DNA of 64,000 bases from Pseudomonas sp. C1C7 (GCF_013359595.1 NZ_JABFMP010000001.1:277224-341223), one strand, 5' to 3'. Shown: positions 1 through 14,027, numbered from the stretch's first letter. Made by a program: numbers and translations. Notes: generated by a model not told the origin, from the letters alone.

Positions 1-840
1 CGCGCCGTATTGGCGGGTTTCAGGGTCCGGGAAGAAACGACCGGCCACGGAACCGACGATCACCGAAGCGTTGTCCTTATAAGCGGACAGCACGCCTTCG
101 TTGTGCATCTGGTAGGTGTTCTTGATCATGCCGAACAGGCTTTTTTCCTGGCTCTCGCCGTCGATGTCCCAACTGGCGTTGAAGATCTTGTGACGGCAGT
201 GCTCGGAGTTCGCCTGGGCGAACATCATCAGTTCGATGTCATGCGGGTTGCGCTTGAGGCCGACGAAGGCGTTGACCAGGTAGTCAATCTCGTCTTCTGC
301 CAGGGCCAGGCCCAGTTCGACGTTGGCCTTCTCCAGTGCGGCGCGGCCGCCACCGAGCAGGTCGATCGCGGTCAGCGGCTTGGGCTCGGCGTGGCTGAAC
401 AGACCGGCAGCCTGCTCCAGGCTGCCCAGCACGATCTGGGTCATGCGGTCGTGCAGGGTGTCGGAGATCAGTTGCGCCTCAGCGTCGCTGAACTGGCCGG
501 CCACGTAGAACGCAATGCCGCGCTCCAGGCGCTGGATCTTGGTCAGGCCGCAGTTGCGGGCGATGTCGCTGGCCTTGCTCGACCATGGCGAAATGGTGCC
601 GAAACGCGGCAGCACCAGGAACAGACGACCGGTCGGCTCCTGGACCGGAACGCTTGGACCGTACTTCAGAAGGCGCGCGAGCACCTGCTGTTCGTCGCCG
701 GTCAGGACGCCGGTAACTTCGGCGAAGTGAGCGAATTCAGCGTACAGGCCACTGACAGCCGAAACCTTCTGGCTCAGTTGCTCAAGGAGTTTGCTGTGGC
801 GAAAGGCAGAAAGGGCAGGAGCGCCGCGCAGGATCAACAT
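1..840 (-). CDS. purL: Phosphoribosylformylglycinamidine synthase, N-terminal part
   Basis: The first 280 codons of the large FGAM synthase run off the left edge; the full protein is usually about 1300 residues. The enzyme converts FGAR, glutamine and ATP to FGAM in purine synthesis in the cytoplasm. The start reads [13 protein letters not shown], typical of Pseudomonas PurL. The visible part covers the N-terminal PurS-like domain, the linker, and the beginning of the first synthetase domain with the conserved [10 protein letters not shown] segment. No frame break is seen. It is transcribed leftward, divergent from mltF, with 287 bases between the two starts. Confidence 0.95.
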   Translation of the reverse strand, partial: MLILRGAPALSAFRHSKLLEQLSQKVSAVSGLYAEFAHFAEVTGVLTGDEQQVLARLLKYGPSVPVQEPTGRLFLVLPRFGTISPWSSKASDIARNCGLTKIQRLERGIAFYVAGQFSDAEAQLISDTLHDRMTQIVLGSLEQAAGLFSHAEPKPLTAIDLLGGGRAALEKANVELGLALAEDEIDYLVNAFVGLKRNPHDIELMMFAQANSEHCRHKIFNASWDIDGESQEKSLFGMIKNTYQMHNEGVLSAYKDNASVIVGSVAGRFFPDPETRQYGA

Positions 841-2588
<1,748 letters not shown>

Positions 2589-2648
2589 CAGACACCGCGC
2601 CCCCACAGGTTCATGGGGCTACTGCAGACTTTGTGAACAACACACCCC

Positions 2649-2738
2649 GTAGGAGCGAGGCTTGCCCGCGAAGAGGCCGGATCATCCAACCTCAATGTTG
2701 GCTGTCCTGACGCCTTCGCGGGCAAGCCTCGCTCCTAC
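2649..2738. repeat. REPIN (inverted REP pair)
   Basis: Two inverted arms, GTAGGAGCGAGGCTTGCCCG and its complement, flank a ~40-base loop between the convergent genes mltF and pdxJ. This is a typical P. fluorescens-group REP doublet and can form a long hairpin at the 3' ends of both transcripts. Confidence 0.9.
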
Positions 2739-2743
2739 GGGGG

Positions 2744-3490
2744 TCAGGCCTTGGCGGCAGCCGCCAGAATCAGCGCCTTCATCTCCGAGACCGCCGACTT
2801 GAAGCCCACGAACAGCGCATGCGCCACCAGCGCGTGGCCGATGTTCAGTTCGTTGATGCCCTTGATCGCCGCCACTGCCTCGACGTTGTGGTAATGCAGG
2901 CCATGGCCGGCATTGACGATCAGGCCCTGGGCCAGACCGAAGGCCACGCCGTCGGCGACGCGCTTGAGCTCTTCAGCCACTTCGGTCGGCGTCTCGGCAT
3001 CGGCGTAACGGCCGGTGTGCAGTTCGATGGCCGGCGCACCGACGCGGCGCGACGCCTCGATCTGCCGCTCGTCGGCATCAATGAACAGCGACACTTGCGA
3101 ACCGATCTTCGACAGGCGCTCAACTGCCGCCTTGATCCGCGCTTCCTGCCCCGCCACGTCCAGGCCGCCTTCGGTAGTCAGTTCCTGACGGGTTTCCGGG
3201 ACCAGGCAGATGTGCGCCGGACGAACGCGCTCGGCGAACGCCATCATTTCTTCGGTGACACCCATTTCGAAGTTCATGCGGGTCTGCAGCACTTCGCTGA
3301 GCACCAGCACGTCGCGCTCCTGAATGTGCCGGCGGTCTTCGCGCAAATGCACGGTGATACCGTCAGCGCCCGCCTCTTCCGCGTCCAGGGCTGCCTTGAC
3401 CGGGTCCGGGTAGCGGGTGCCGCGGGCCTGACGCAGGGTGGCGACGTGGTCGATGTTCACGCCAAGAAGAATGCGGGTGCTGGTGGTCAC
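2744..3490 (-). CDS. pdxJ: Pyridoxine 5'-phosphate synthase
   Basis: A 248-aa TIM-barrel enzyme that condenses 1-deoxyxylulose 5-phosphate with 3-amino-2-oxopropyl phosphate, the last step of de novo vitamin B6 synthesis. Family motifs seen are [15 protein letters not shown] at the N-terminus, [21 protein letters not shown] and GHGLHYHN. Length is usual for the family. It is the last gene of the lepA-lepB-rnc-era-recO-pdxJ block, about 50 bases after recO, as in other pseudomonads. A REPIN lies directly after the stop. Confidence 0.97.
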   Translation of the reverse strand: MTTSTRILLGVNIDHVATLRQARGTRYPDPVKAALDAEEAGADGITVHLREDRRHIQERDVLVLSEVLQTRMNFEMGVTEEMMAFAERVRPAHICLVPETRQELTTEGGLDVAGQEARIKAAVERLSKIGSQVSLFIDADERQIEASRRVGAPAIELHTGRYADAETPTEVAEELKRVADGVAFGLAQGLIVNAGHGLHYHNVEAVAAIKGINELNIGHALVAHALFVGFKSAVSEMKALILAAAAKA

Positions 3491-3541
3491 GGAAACGCTC
3501 CAGAAGAAGAGAAAGTTCGGTGCACAGCATACACGGGGAAT

Positions 3542-4231
3542 TTACGGCTTTCGAAACAACTCTCGGGATACCAGCGGCCGACCGCCCAAATGAACCGCCA
3601 GCGCCTGGCGCATCAGGCGTTTGGCTGCCGACAGCGCACCGGGGGCGGACCAGTCGGCTTCAGACATGGCCAGCAGTTCGACGCCGTTGAACAGCCCGGG
3701 TTGCAGCAGGTAGACCCGCTCCAGTCCGGCATCCACCTGCAGGCGATAGAGGCCATCTGGCGCGATGGGCTCGCCGTGGATGTCGGTGCTCAAGGCAAAG
3801 CCGTAACCCAGGTCATCCAGCAGGCGCCATTCGAACGAGCGCAGCAACGGCTCCAGCGGCCGACCTTCGGCCAGGGCCAGCAAGGTCGCGGCGTAGTGAT
3901 CGAACACGCCGGGGTGCGGGTCTTCGGCGGGCAGCAGGCGAATCAGCAGTTCGTTGAGGTAGAGCCCGCTGAACAGCGCTTCGCCGTGCAGCCAGGTGGA
4001 AACCCCAGCACTTTCCATGCGCCCGACATTCTTAAGCTCCCCGCGCCCACGAAACTCCACTTCCAGCGGCACGAACGGCCGCGCCAGCGTCCCGGCCTTG
4101 CCCCGCGCACTGCGCATTACCGCCCGCAATCGCCCTTGGGGCGTGAGGAAGTCCACCAAGGCGCTGGTTTCGCGGTAGGCGCGGGTGTGGAGGACGTAGG
4201 CGGGTTGGCCGATGGGCGGGGTTTGCGACAT
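3542..4231 (-). CDS. recO: DNA repair protein RecO
   Basis: A 229-aa protein starting [19 protein letters not shown]. An ATG 42 bases upstream is in frame but would add an untypical N-terminus. The N-terminal OB-fold ([22 protein letters not shown]) binds DNA, followed by a helical domain. RecO helps load RecA on SSB-coated gaps in the RecF pathway. It lies between era and pdxJ, but is separated from era by a REPIN, so processing or attenuation between the two is possible. Confidence 0.95.
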   Translation of the reverse strand: MSQTPPIGQPAYVLHTRAYRETSALVDFLTPQGRLRAVMRSARGKAGTLARPFVPLEVEFRGRGELKNVGRMESAGVSTWLHGEALFSGLYLNELLIRLLPAEDPHPGVFDHYAATLLALAEGRPLEPLLRSFEWRLLDDLGYGFALSTDIHGEPIAPDGLYRLQVDAGLERVYLLQPGLFNGVELLAMSEADWSAPGALSAAKRLMRQALAVHLGGRPLVSRELFRKP

Positions 4232-4284
4232 GTAAGTCAGGGGGCTCTTTTGAAAATGCGATCCGATAATCAACCCGAAACCAA

Positions 4285-4374
4285 TGTGGGAGCGGGCTTG
4301 CTCGCGAAGGCGGCGTGTCAGTCAACCAGGATGTTGAATGATAAACCGCTTTCGCGAGCAAGCCCGCTCCCACA
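4285..4374. repeat. REPIN between recO and era
   Basis: Inverted arms TGTGGGAGCGGGCTTGCTCG and complement with a ~45-base loop. It lies inside the otherwise co-directional era-recO segment, so the transcript would contain a large hairpin between the two genes. Confidence 0.9.
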
Positions 4375-4399
4375 ATGGATCTGTGCAGTACCTGAAGGT

Positions 4400-5302
4400 T
4401 TACAGGTCGCCGTAACCCAACGACCGCAACGCACGCTCATCATCGGACCAGCCACCCTTAACCTTCACCCAGAGGTTAAGCATGATCTTGGAGTCGAACA
4501 GCAGCTCCATGTCCTTGCGCGCTTCGGTGCCGATGCGCTTGATGCGCTCGCCCTTGTCGCCAATGATGATTTTCTTCTGGCCGTCACGTTCGACGAGGAT
4601 CAGCGCATGAATGTGCAGGGTTGCCCCCTGCTGCTTGAACTCTTCGATTTCGACGGTGATCTGGTACGGCAGCTCGGCACCCATCTGGCGCATGATCTTT
4701 TCACGCACCAACTCGGCGGCGAGGAAGCGGCTGCTGCGGTCGGTGATCTGGTCTTCCGGGAAGAAGTGATCGTTTTCCGGCAACTGCTCGGCAATCACCT
4801 TCTCCAGCGCGTCGAGGTTGTGCCCGTGCTGCGCTGAAATCGGGATGATCTGCGCGTTCGGCAACTGCTCCTGCAACCAGGACAGGTGCGGCATCAGCTC
4901 GGCCTTGTCTTCGATGCGGTCGGTCTTGTTCAGCGCGACGATCAAGGGACCTGTCACGAACTGCACACGCTCGAGGACCATCTGGTCTTCTTCGGTCCAC
5001 TTGGTGCGGTCGACCACGAAGATCACCACATCGACGTCTTTCAACGCCGCCGAAGCGGTCTTGTTCATGTAGCGGTTCAGGGCCTTTTCGCCCCCCTTGT
5101 GCATGCCGGGGGTGTCGACGTAGATCGCCTGCACATCGCCCTCGGTCTTGATACCGAGCATGTTGTGACGGGTGGTCTGCGGCTTGCGCGAGGTGATCGC
5201 CAGCTTCTGGCCGAGGATGTGGTTGAGCAACGTGGACTTGCCCACGTTCGGACGGCCGACGATGGCAACGTAGCCACAGCGAGTTGCGGTTGTATCAGTC
5301 AT
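4400..5302 (-). CDS. era: GTPase Era
   Basis: A 300-aa essential GTPase that binds the 3' end of 16S rRNA and aids 30S assembly. G motifs are GRPNVGKST (G1), DTPG (G3) and NKTD (G4). The C-terminal KH domain carries [12 protein letters not shown] chose the start [16 protein letters not shown], which gives the usual length and overlaps the rnc stop by eight bases; a start 24 bases further upstream is less likely. Coupling with rnc is conserved in many bacteria. Confidence 0.97.
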   Translation of the reverse strand: MTDTTATRCGYVAIVGRPNVGKSTLLNHILGQKLAITSRKPQTTRHNMLGIKTEGDVQAIYVDTPGMHKGGEKALNRYMNKTASAALKDVDVVIFVVDRTKWTEEDQMVLERVQFVTGPLIVALNKTDRIEDKAELMPHLSWLQEQLPNAQIIPISAQHGHNLDALEKVIAEQLPENDHFFPEDQITDRSSRFLAAELVREKIMRQMGAELPYQITVEIEEFKQQGATLHIHALILVERDGQKKIIIGDKGERIKRIGTEARKDMELLFDSKIMLNLWVKVKGGWSDDERALRSLGYGDL

Positions 5303-5984
5303 TGCCATTCTCCACACCCAGGGCAATCAGTGCTGCGGCGGCCGCTACCTGTTCGGCAATACGACGGCTCACACCCTGACCCCGGCTTTTTTCGTTCAGT
5401 AGGATGATTTCGCATTCGACGAAGAACGTCCGGCAATGCGGCTCACCCTGGATATCCACCACTTCATAACGTGGCAGCTCGCAACCGCGGGACTGCAGGA
5501 ATTCCTGCAGGCGGGTTTTCGGGTCCTTGTTGGTGTCGACCAGCGTCAGGCCCTCGAACTCGCCGGCCAGCCAGGCCAGTACGCGCTCGCGGGCCACTTC
5601 GATGCCGGCGTCCAGGTAGATCGCACCGATCAGCGCTTCCAGGGCATCGGCCAGAATCGACTCACGACGGAAACCGCCGCTTTTCAACTCGCCGGAACCC
5701 AGGCGCAGGTGCTCGCCCAGATCGAAACCACGGGCCAGTACGGCCAGGGTCTCACCTTTCACCAGGCGTGCACGCAAACGCGACAACTGGCCTTCGCGGG
5801 CCAGCGGGAAGCGCTCGAACAGTGCTTCGCCGGCGACGAAGTTGAGGATGGCGTCACCGAGGAATTCCAGGCGCTCGTTGTTGCGCCCGGCAAAGCTGCG
5901 GTGAGTCAGGGCCAGGACCATCAGCTCCTGGTCCTTGAAGGTGTAACCGAGCTGACGCTCGAGACGGCTTAGAGAGGCGCTCAC
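5295..5984 (-). CDS. rnc: Ribonuclease III
   Basis: A 229-aa double-strand-specific endoribonuclease that processes rRNA precursors and structured mRNAs. The signature [11 protein letters not shown] carries the metal-binding acidic residues in the N-terminal catalytic domain. A C-terminal double-stranded RNA-binding domain follows ([11 protein letters not shown] to the end). The start codon is GTG (GTGAGCGCC), overlapping the stop of a short upstream frame, which suggests translational coupling. It overlaps era downstream. Confidence 0.97.
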   Translation of the reverse strand: MSASLSRLERQLGYTFKDQELMVLALTHRSFAGRNNERLEFLGDAILNFVAGEALFERFPLAREGQLSRLRARLVKGETLAVLARGFDLGEHLRLGSGELKSGGFRRESILADALEALIGAIYLDAGIEVARERVLAWLAGEFEGLTLVDTNKDPKTRLQEFLQSRGCELPRYEVVDIQGEPHCRTFFVECEIILLNEKSRGQGVSRRIAEQVAAAAALIALGVENGND

Positions 5985-6100
5985 GGTTTACCCACGCTGA
6001 GTTCGTGGTTGGATTCCACCGCCATCACCGAGATGCGGCGCAGGCTTGGGACAATTAACGCTGTGTTCAAAAATAACGTCCTGAATATCATTGGCTTCAT
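5981..6100 (-). CDS. Short frame (39 aa) between lepB and rnc
   Basis: An ATG-started frame of 39 codons ([12 protein letters not shown]...) ends in TGA overlapping the rnc GTG start. Its frame stays open back to the lepB stop (6170), so a longer form with a non-ATG start is possible. Many pseudomonads carry a ~120-aa DUF4845 gene at this place; here the gap is only 185 bases. The frame could be a leader peptide, a relic of that gene, or chance. The upstream ribosome binding site is weak. Confidence 0.3.
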   Translation of the reverse strand: MKPMIFRTLFLNTALIVPSLRRISVMAVESNHELSVGKP

Positions 6101-6169
6101 GCTTTCGGCCCCGAAATCCGTCGGTTCCAGAAATGCATTCGGCGCTGTGTTCAACAGCGCCGTGTGTGA

Positions 6170-7024
6170 TTACTGAATCAGGCCAACCCGCGAGAAATTC
6201 GGCAAGTGACTGAGTTTGGGTTCCGGCCAGCTCATCCAGACTGCAAAGGCCTTGCCGACGATATTCTTGTCGGGAACCATGCCCAGCAGATCCTTGGGAA
6301 TGTTCGGATCATCCCAGTAGCGACTGTCGTTGGAGTTGTCGCGGTTGTCGCCCATCATGAAGTAGTGGCCGGCAGGCACGGTCCAGGTACGGTCCGGCGT
6401 TGCGCGGTAGCGGCTCATTTCCTTGCGGATCAGGTGCTCGGCGACGCCGAGCTTTTCCTTGTAGAGCTCGGCGCTGCCCAGCGTGCCCGGCTCGGAGCCG
6501 ATCAGTTGCTCGGCAATAGACTGGCCATTGACGAACAGACGCTTGTCGGCGGTGTAACGAACCTGATCACCCGGCAGACCGACCACACGCTTGATGTAGT
6601 TGACGTTCGGGTCGCTCGGGTAGCGGAACACCATCACATCGCCGCGCTGTGGCTCGCCGACTTCGATGATTTTCTTGTCGATCACCGGCAGGCGGATTCC
6701 GTAGGAAAACTTGCTCACCAGGATGAAGTCGCCGACGTCCAGGGTCGGTTTCATCGAGCCGGACGGAATCTGGAACGGTTCCACCAGGAACGAACGCAGC
6801 ACCAGCACGATGAACAGCACCGGGAAGAACGATTTGCCGTACTCGACCAGCAACGGCTCCTTGTTCAGCTTCTCCAGCACCACCCCGTCAGGCTGGCTGA
6901 CGCTGCCCTCGTAGGAAGCAATGGCGGCCCGCCGACGCGGCGCCAGGATCAGCAGATCGAGCAACGCCAACAGACCGCAGACGAATACAGCGATAACCAG
7001 CAACAGCGGGAAATTTAGCGACAT
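6170..7024 (-). CDS. lepB: Signal peptidase I
   Basis: A 284-aa inner-membrane serine protease that removes signal peptides after Sec or Tat export. Two N-terminal membrane segments are visible (LLLVIAVFVCGLLALLDLLI and FFPVLFIVLVLRSFLV). The catalytic Ser lies in PSGSMKPTL and the catalytic Lys in NYIKRVVGLPGD; box E is GDNRDNSNDSRYW. It follows lepA by five bases, so the two are surely co-transcribed. An inverted repeat (GGCGCTG..CAGCGCC) follows the stop. Confidence 0.97.
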   Translation of the reverse strand: MSLNFPLLLVIAVFVCGLLALLDLLILAPRRRAAIASYEGSVSQPDGVVLEKLNKEPLLVEYGKSFFPVLFIVLVLRSFLVEPFQIPSGSMKPTLDVGDFILVSKFSYGIRLPVIDKKIIEVGEPQRGDVMVFRYPSDPNVNYIKRVVGLPGDQVRYTADKRLFVNGQSIAEQLIGSEPGTLGSAELYKEKLGVAEHLIRKEMSRYRATPDRTWTVPAGHYFMMGDNRDNSNDSRYWDDPNIPKDLLGMVPDKNIVGKAFAVWMSWPEPKLSHLPNFSRVGLIQ

Positions 7025-7029
7025 AGGAC

Positions 7030-8829
7030 CTAACTATCCAACCTGAGCACGGCAAGGAAGGCGTCTTGTGGAATTTCCACGTTACCGACCTGCTTCATGC
7101 GTTTCTTACCGGCCTTTTGCTTCTCCAGCAGCTTTTTCTTACGGCTGACGTCACCACCGTAGCATTTGGCCAATACGTTCTTTCTGAGTGCCTTGACGGT
7201 TGTACGCGCCACAATCTGACCACCAATGGCGGCCTGGATTGCCACGTCGAACATCTGCCGTGGAATCAGTTCTTTCATCTTTTCGGTCAACTGGCGCCCT
7301 TTGTAGTGCGCGTTGTCCTTGTGCACGATCAGCGCCAGGGCATCGACCTTGTCGCCGTTGATCAGCACGTCCAGCTTCACCAGATTAGCCGATTGGTAAC
7401 GATCGAAATGGTAATCGAGCGAAGCATAGCCGCGGCTGGTGGATTTGAGACGGTCGAAGAAGTCCAGGACCACTTCGTTCATCGGCAAATCGTAGGTCAC
7501 CTGCACCTGGTTGCCGAGGAACAGCATGTCGTGCTGCACGCCACGCTTCTCGATGCACAGGGTGATGACGTTGCCCAGGTGTTCCTGCGGCACAAGGATG
7601 TTGGCGCGCACGATCGGCTCGCGCATGTCTTCGATCGAAGACAGGTCCGGCAGTTTCGACGGGTTATCGACGTAGATCGTCTCGCCGGTCTTGAGCAACA
7701 GCTCGAAGATTACCGTCGGCGCGGTGGTGATCAGGTCCAGGTCGTATTCGCGCTCCAGGCGCTCCTGGATGATCTCCATGTGCAGCATGCCGAGGAAGCC
7801 GCAACGGAAGCCGAAGCCCAGTGCGTCGGAGCTTTCCGGGGTGTACTGCAGGGACGAGTCGTTCAGGGTGAGCTTTTGCAGGGCGTCACGGAAGTCTTCG
7901 AAGTCGTCGGAGCTGACCGGGAACAGGCCGGCGTAGACCTGCGGCTGAATGCGTTTGAAACCTGGCAGCACGTCGACGTCCGGCGTGGAGCTCAGGGTCA
8001 GGGTATCGCCCACCGGCGCACCGTGAATGTCCTTGATGCCGGCGATGATGAAGCCCACTTCACCGGCCTTCAGGTCAGTGGTGGCGGTATGTTTCGGGTT
8101 GAACACACCAACGCTGTCCACCAGGTGGACCTTGCCGGTGGATTTGACGAGGATCTTGTCGCCTTTCTTCACGCGGCCGTGGCGTACGCGTACCAGGGAC
8201 ACGACGCCCAGGTAGTTGTCGAACCAGGAGTCGATGATCAACGCTTGCAGCGGATCTTCGATATTGCCGACCGGCGCCGGAATGGTGGTGACCAGGCGCT
8301 CGAGCACGTCATTGACGCCCAGGCCGGTCTTGGCGCTGCAAGTGACCGCGTCGGTGGCATCGATACCGATGATTTTCTCGATTTCGTCCTTCACGCGGTC
8401 AGGCTCGGCCTGCGGCAGGTCGATCTTGTTCAGGACCGGCATCACTTCCAGGCCCTGCTCGATCGCGGTGTAGCAGTTGGCAACCGACTGCGCTTCAACG
8501 CCCTGGCCTGCGTCGACCACCAGCAGCGCACCTTCACAGGCCGCCAGCGAGCGGCTGACTTCGTAGGTGAAGTCAACGTGGCCGGGGGTGTCAATGAAGT
8601 TCAGCTGGTAGGTAATACCATCCTGGGCTTTGTAGTACAGCGTGACACTGTGCGCCTTGATGGTGATTCCGCGCTCACGTTCAAGGTCCATGGAGTCCAG
8701 TACCTGGGCTTCCATTTCACGCTCGGCCAGGCCGCCGCAAATCTGGATGAAGCGATCGGCCAGCGTCGACTTGCCATGGTCAATGTGGGCGATGATGGAG
8801 AAATTGCGGATATGACTCAAATCACTCAC
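7030..8829 (-). CDS. lepA: Elongation factor 4 (back-translocating GTPase)
   Basis: A 599-aa translational GTPase. G motifs are [16 protein letters not shown] and NKIDLP. Domains II, III and V follow, and the LepA-specific C-terminal domain ends [24 protein letters not shown]. It acts on ribosomes during stress and initiation. It is the first gene of the block running to pdxJ. In most pseudomonads the gene before it is mucD of the algU-muc cluster; here the next upstream gene is lptG, ending ~170 bases away. Confidence 0.97.
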   Translation of the reverse strand: MSDLSHIRNFSIIAHIDHGKSTLADRFIQICGGLAEREMEAQVLDSMDLERERGITIKAHSVTLYYKAQDGITYQLNFIDTPGHVDFTYEVSRSLAACEGALLVVDAGQGVEAQSVANCYTAIEQGLEVMPVLNKIDLPQAEPDRVKDEIEKIIGIDATDAVTCSAKTGLGVNDVLERLVTTIPAPVGNIEDPLQALIIDSWFDNYLGVVSLVRVRHGRVKKGDKILVKSTGKVHLVDSVGVFNPKHTATTDLKAGEVGFIIAGIKDIHGAPVGDTLTLSSTPDVDVLPGFKRIQPQVYAGLFPVSSDDFEDFRDALQKLTLNDSSLQYTPESSDALGFGFRCGFLGMLHMEIIQERLEREYDLDLITTAPTVIFELLLKTGETIYVDNPSKLPDLSSIEDMREPIVRANILVPQEHLGNVITLCIEKRGVQHDMLFLGNQVQVTYDLPMNEVVLDFFDRLKSTSRGYASLDYHFDRYQSANLVKLDVLINGDKVDALALIVHKDNAHYKGRQLTEKMKELIPRQMFDVAIQAAIGGQIVARTTVKALRKNVLAKCYGGDVSRKKKLLEKQKAGKKRMKQVGNVEIPQDAFLAVLRLDS

Positions 8830-8934
8830 GGATCAACACTCAAAAAGGCTGCAGGCATAGCCCGCCGAAAAATAGCCGGGAATTGTACCTGATCCACGGC
8901 GCTAGCGTCACGTTCGCAGGTCAGACGGCAGGTA

Positions 8935-8965
8935 CAAAAACGCCCCGGTCTTGCGACAGGGGCGT
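8935..8965 (-). terminator. Terminator after lptG
   Basis: A GC stem (ACGCCCC..GGGGCGT) with A-tract on one side and T-tract on the other lies in the gap between lptG and lepA. It should end the leftward lptF-lptG transcript, which implies lepA has its own promoter in the ~100 bases that follow. Confidence 0.75.
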
Positions 8966-9000
8966 TTTCAGATGAGACAAAAGACGTAAATGGCTCGCTT

Positions 9001-10062
9001 TTAGCCGGCGCGACGCAACAGCCAGAGCCCCGCCAGGGCGCAGATCCCGGCGGGTACCAGCACCGCGAACAGCGGCGAGAAGCCGAACACCAGGCTCGAC
9101 GGCCCCAGCAAATCCTGGGCAATGCGGAAGGTAAAGCCCACCAGCACGCCGGTAAACACGCGCTGACCCAGGGTTACCGAGCGCAACGGGCCGAAGATGA
9201 AGGAGATCGCCATCAGCACCAGGGCGGCGGTGACCAGCGGTTGCAACACCTTGACCCAAAAAGCCAGCCAGTAACGGCCGTTGTTCAGACCCTGGTCCGC
9301 CAGATAGTGGATGTAGCCCCACAGACCGGAGATCGACAGCGATTCGGGCGCCATCACCACCGTGCTCAGCAATTGCGGGCTCAACGCCACGTCCCAGCGC
9401 TCGACCGGGGTGTTGACCACTTCCGTGCTGCGTTCGTGGAACAAGGTGGTGGTCACATCGCTCAACTGCCAGTGATCGGTCTGGAATTCGGCACGCTTGG
9501 AGAAGCTGGACGACACCATGTGCCGTTCCTTGTCGAAGTGATAACGGGTCACGCCGTACAGGATGCCGTTGGGTTGTACCGAATTGACGTGGATGAACTC
9601 GTCGCCCTGACGGTGCCACAGGCCGTGCTTGGCGCTTTGCGCGTCGCCACTGCCCTGGGCCAGCGAACGGTTGGCCTGCGCGGTGCTTTCAGTGGCCGGC
9701 GCGACGTACTCGCCGATCAACAGCCCCACCACCATCAGCACCAGCATCGGTTTCATCACCGCCCAGACGATCCGCCCGACCGAAACCCCGGCCGCGCGCA
9801 TGATGGTCAGTTCGCTGTTGCTGGCCAGACTGCCCAGACCGATCAGGCAACCGATCAGAGCGGCCATCGGCAGCATGTCGTACAGACGACGCGGCGCCGT
9901 CAGCAAGACGTAACTCAGGACATCGAGCAACGTATAGGTATCGCTGACATCGCCCATCTCATCGATGAACGCAAACAGTGTCGCCAGACCGAGAATGATC
10001 CCCAGTACCGCCAGGATCGCCATGAACACGCTGCTACCGATGTAGCGGTCGAGCTTAACCAC
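9001..10062 (-). CDS. lptG: LPS export ABC transporter permease LptG
   Basis: A 353-aa inner-membrane subunit that, with LptF and LptB, extracts lipopolysaccharide and passes it to the LptC-A-D bridge. It begins MVKLDRYIGSSVFMAILAVL and has membrane segments in the N-terminal third (to ~110) and in the C-terminal ~100 residues, with a periplasmic beta-jellyroll domain between. It overlaps the end of lptF by eight bases. Confidence 0.96.
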   Translation of the reverse strand: MVKLDRYIGSSVFMAILAVLGIILGLATLFAFIDEMGDVSDTYTLLDVLSYVLLTAPRRLYDMLPMAALIGCLIGLGSLASNSELTIMRAAGVSVGRIVWAVMKPMLVLMVVGLLIGEYVAPATESTAQANRSLAQGSGDAQSAKHGLWHRQGDEFIHVNSVQPNGILYGVTRYHFDKERHMVSSSFSKRAEFQTDHWQLSDVTTTLFHERSTEVVNTPVERWDVALSPQLLSTVVMAPESLSISGLWGYIHYLADQGLNNGRYWLAFWVKVLQPLVTAALVLMAISFIFGPLRSVTLGQRVFTGVLVGFTFRIAQDLLGPSSLVFGFSPLFAVLVPAGICALAGLWLLRRAG

Positions 10063-11182
10063 GGGCCACCTCCCGCGCGCTGCGACGACTCGCCAGCTTC
10101 AGCTGCAAGGGCTCCCAGTAGAGCAGGCCCAGGCCGATGAGCAGGAATATCCCGTGCACCCACCACAGACCGAGCGCGGGCGGAATCTTGCCCTTTTCGA
10201 GGGCGCTGCGAGCGGCAATCAGGATGGTCAGGTAAGCCATATAAAGAAGAATCGCCGGTAGCAGCTTGAGGAAACGGCCCTGGCGCGGGTTGACCCGCGA
10301 CAGCGGCACCGCCATCAGGGTCACGATGAACACCAGCAACGGCAGGGACAGGCGCCATTGCAGCTCGGTGCGCGAACGGATGTCGTCACTGCTCAGCAAG
10401 GACGCGGTGGTCATGGCATCGCGGTCGGTCACTTCATCGCTGACATCCGGCTTGGGCAGCAGTACACCGTATTCCTGATAGTGAATCGCCCGGTAATCGG
10501 CCTGCCCCGGATTACCGTCGTAACGGTAGCCGTTGTCGAGAATCAGGTAGCGGTTGCCATCGGCGCGGATTTCCTGACGGCCCTTCTCGGCCACCAGCAC
10601 CGAAATCCCGCGGTCTTTCTGGTCGGAAGAAAGGTTCTTCTGGGAAATGAACACGCCGGCCAGATTGACCCGGTCATCCGACAGCTGTTCGGTGTAGGTC
10701 ACCCGGGTGCCGTCGCGCAGGGCCTGGAAGCGACCCGGCTCCAGGGTATCGAACTCGGTCAGGGCGTCCTGCTTGTTCAGCAGAAGCTGGAACTGATTGG
10801 CCCCTTGCGGCGCCAGGCTCAGGCTCAACCATGCAACCACCAGCGCCACCAGGGCGGCCGGGAACAGGGTCATGCGAAACAGGCGTTGCTGGCTCATGCC
10901 GGTGGCCGACAGCACGGTCATTTCACTTTCAAGATAGAGGCGACCGTAAGACAGCAGGATCCCGAGGAACAGGCCCAGCGGCAGGATCAGCTGCAGAAAG
11001 CCCGGCAGGCGAAAGCCCATGATCAGGAACAGCGAGCTCGGATCCAGTTGGCCCGAAGCCGCTTGCGCGAGGTACTTGATGAAGCGTCCGCTCATGATGA
11101 TGACCAGCAGCACGGCGCTTACGGCGCTCAAGGTCAACAGGACTTCGCGGGATAGATAACGGAAGACGATCAAACCAGACAC
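10055..11182 (-). CDS. lptF: LPS export ABC transporter permease LptF
   Basis: A 375-aa partner of LptG in the LptB2FG transporter. The start MSGLIVFRYLSREVLLTL matches the family. Membrane helices occupy residues ~15-125 and ~275-360, with the periplasmic jellyroll domain between. It is the first gene of the lptFG unit, divergent from pepA, the arrangement common in gammaproteobacteria. Confidence 0.96.
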   Translation of the reverse strand: MSGLIVFRYLSREVLLTLSAVSAVLLVIIMSGRFIKYLAQAASGQLDPSSLFLIMGFRLPGFLQLILPLGLFLGILLSYGRLYLESEMTVLSATGMSQQRLFRMTLFPAALVALVVAWLSLSLAPQGANQFQLLLNKQDALTEFDTLEPGRFQALRDGTRVTYTEQLSDDRVNLAGVFISQKNLSSDQKDRGISVLVAEKGRQEIRADGNRYLILDNGYRYDGNPGQADYRAIHYQEYGVLLPKPDVSDEVTDRDAMTTASLLSSDDIRSRTELQWRLSLPLLVFIVTLMAVPLSRVNPRQGRFLKLLPAILLYMAYLTILIAARSALEKGKIPPALGLWWVHGIFLLIGLGLLYWEPLQLKLASRRSAREVARG

Positions 11183-11265
11183 TCCAGGGTTGTCAGGCTA
11201 AGGCGGCCAAACAAGCAAACACTTCAGACAGCCCGCAGGGCAGAGCCGCCGAAAAAAGATGGCGC

Positions 11266-12987
<1,722 letters not shown>

Positions 12988-13047
12988 AACCGATGACCAG
13001 GGGCGGCGCTGCTTGCGGGCAGCGCCGCCCCTGGCTCAGGAACCGCA

Positions 13048-13476
13048 ATGACCAAAGTCGACTTCTATATCCTGCCCAGCGCCGATCCTTCGGCACGCCT
13101 GGATTTCGCCTGCAAACTCACGGAAAAAGCCTGGCGCATGGGCCACCGTGTCTATCTGCATTGCAGCGACGCCGCCCAGCGTGACGATCTGGATGCGCGC
13201 CTGTGGGCCTTCAAGGGCGAAAGCTTCGTGCCCCACGGTCCCGCGGAAAGCGAACCGGACGGGCTGATCGTTCTGGGTAGTGGCGATGATTGCGGTCAAC
13301 ATCAGGATTTGCTGGTCAACCTGGACCTCAAGATCCCCGCTTTTGCCCAGCGTTTCGCCCGCGTGGCGGAAGTGGTGGTCGAAGATCCGGTGATCCGCCA
13401 GGCCGCGCGGGAGAGTTTCCGTTTCTACCGCGAACAGGGCTATCCTCTGCAAGATCACCGTTTACAGCGACTCTGA
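13048..13476 (+). CDS. holC: DNA polymerase III chi subunit
   Basis: A 142-aa protein beginning MTKVDFYILPSADPSARLDFACKL, the usual chi N-terminus. Chi links the clamp loader (through psi) to SSB on the lagging strand. It starts 60 bases after the pepA stop and is followed eight bases later by a small gene, so the three likely form one unit. Confidence 0.93.
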   Translation: MTKVDFYILPSADPSARLDFACKLTEKAWRMGHRVYLHCSDAAQRDDLDARLWAFKGESFVPHGPAESEPDGLIVLGSGDDCGQHQDLLVNLDLKIPAFAQRFARVAEVVVEDPVIRQAARESFRFYREQGYPLQDHRLQRL

Positions 13477-13484
13477 GCATTCCG

Positions 13485-13877
13485 ATGGACACTCCAAAAC
13501 CGCTGCAAAAATCCGCGCACCTGCTGGACGACCTCGAGTCGATCCGCCAATTGCTCGGCGATGACAACCTGCAACCGCCGCTTTTGACCGACACGGTCGA
13601 AGCAGGCGATCAGGAACAGATTCCGATGCTGTTCGACGCCGTCAGCGAACCTGAACCGGCCGTCGCACCCGCCCCTTCCGCGCCTGCTGCTGCAGAACCT
13701 GCACCGAGCGCCGACAAAAACGCCGAAGCCCAGCTGTACCTCGACAGCGAACTGCGCGCCGCCGCGCAATTGATCATGCAAGACGTGATCGACGACTTCG
13801 CCCCGCACATCGAAACCGAAATCAAACGCCGCTTGAGCGCGCGGCTTGAGCGGTTGTTGAGTCAGTACAACGACTAA
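13485..13877 (+). CDS. Small Ala/Pro-rich protein downstream of holC
   Basis: A 130-aa protein (MDTPKPLQKSAHLLDDLESIRQLL). The N-terminal ~45 residues are acidic, the middle (~52-78) is a low-complexity Ala/Pro linker, and the C-terminus (LYLDSELRAAAQLIMQDVID to the end) is predicted helical and charged. Pseudomonas genomes often hold such a gene between holC and valS. No function is known to me. Here valS does not follow; a REPIN and an opposite-strand transporter gene do. Confidence 0.8.
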   Translation: MDTPKPLQKSAHLLDDLESIRQLLGDDNLQPPLLTDTVEAGDQEQIPMLFDAVSEPEPAVAPAPSAPAAAEPAPSADKNAEAQLYLDSELRAAAQLIMQDVIDDFAPHIETEIKRRLSARLERLLSQYND

Positions 13878-13894
13878 AGGACACCCGGGATCCC

Positions 13895-14002
13895 TGTGGC
13901 GAGGGGGCTTGCCCCGTTGGACTGCGTAGCAGGCCCCTCTTTTTGGGGCCGATTCGCGACCCAACGGGGCGGTGCGACGTTTCGACAAGCCCCCTCGCCA
14001 CA
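13895..14002. repeat. REPIN with internal hairpin
   Basis: Arms TGTGGCGAGGGGGCTTG and complement lie between convergent genes. The loop carries a second stem (GGCCCCTC..GGGGCC around a T-tract) that could terminate transcription. Confidence 0.85.
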
Positions 14003-14027
14003 ACGACACCTCACCAAGAGTCCGCTC

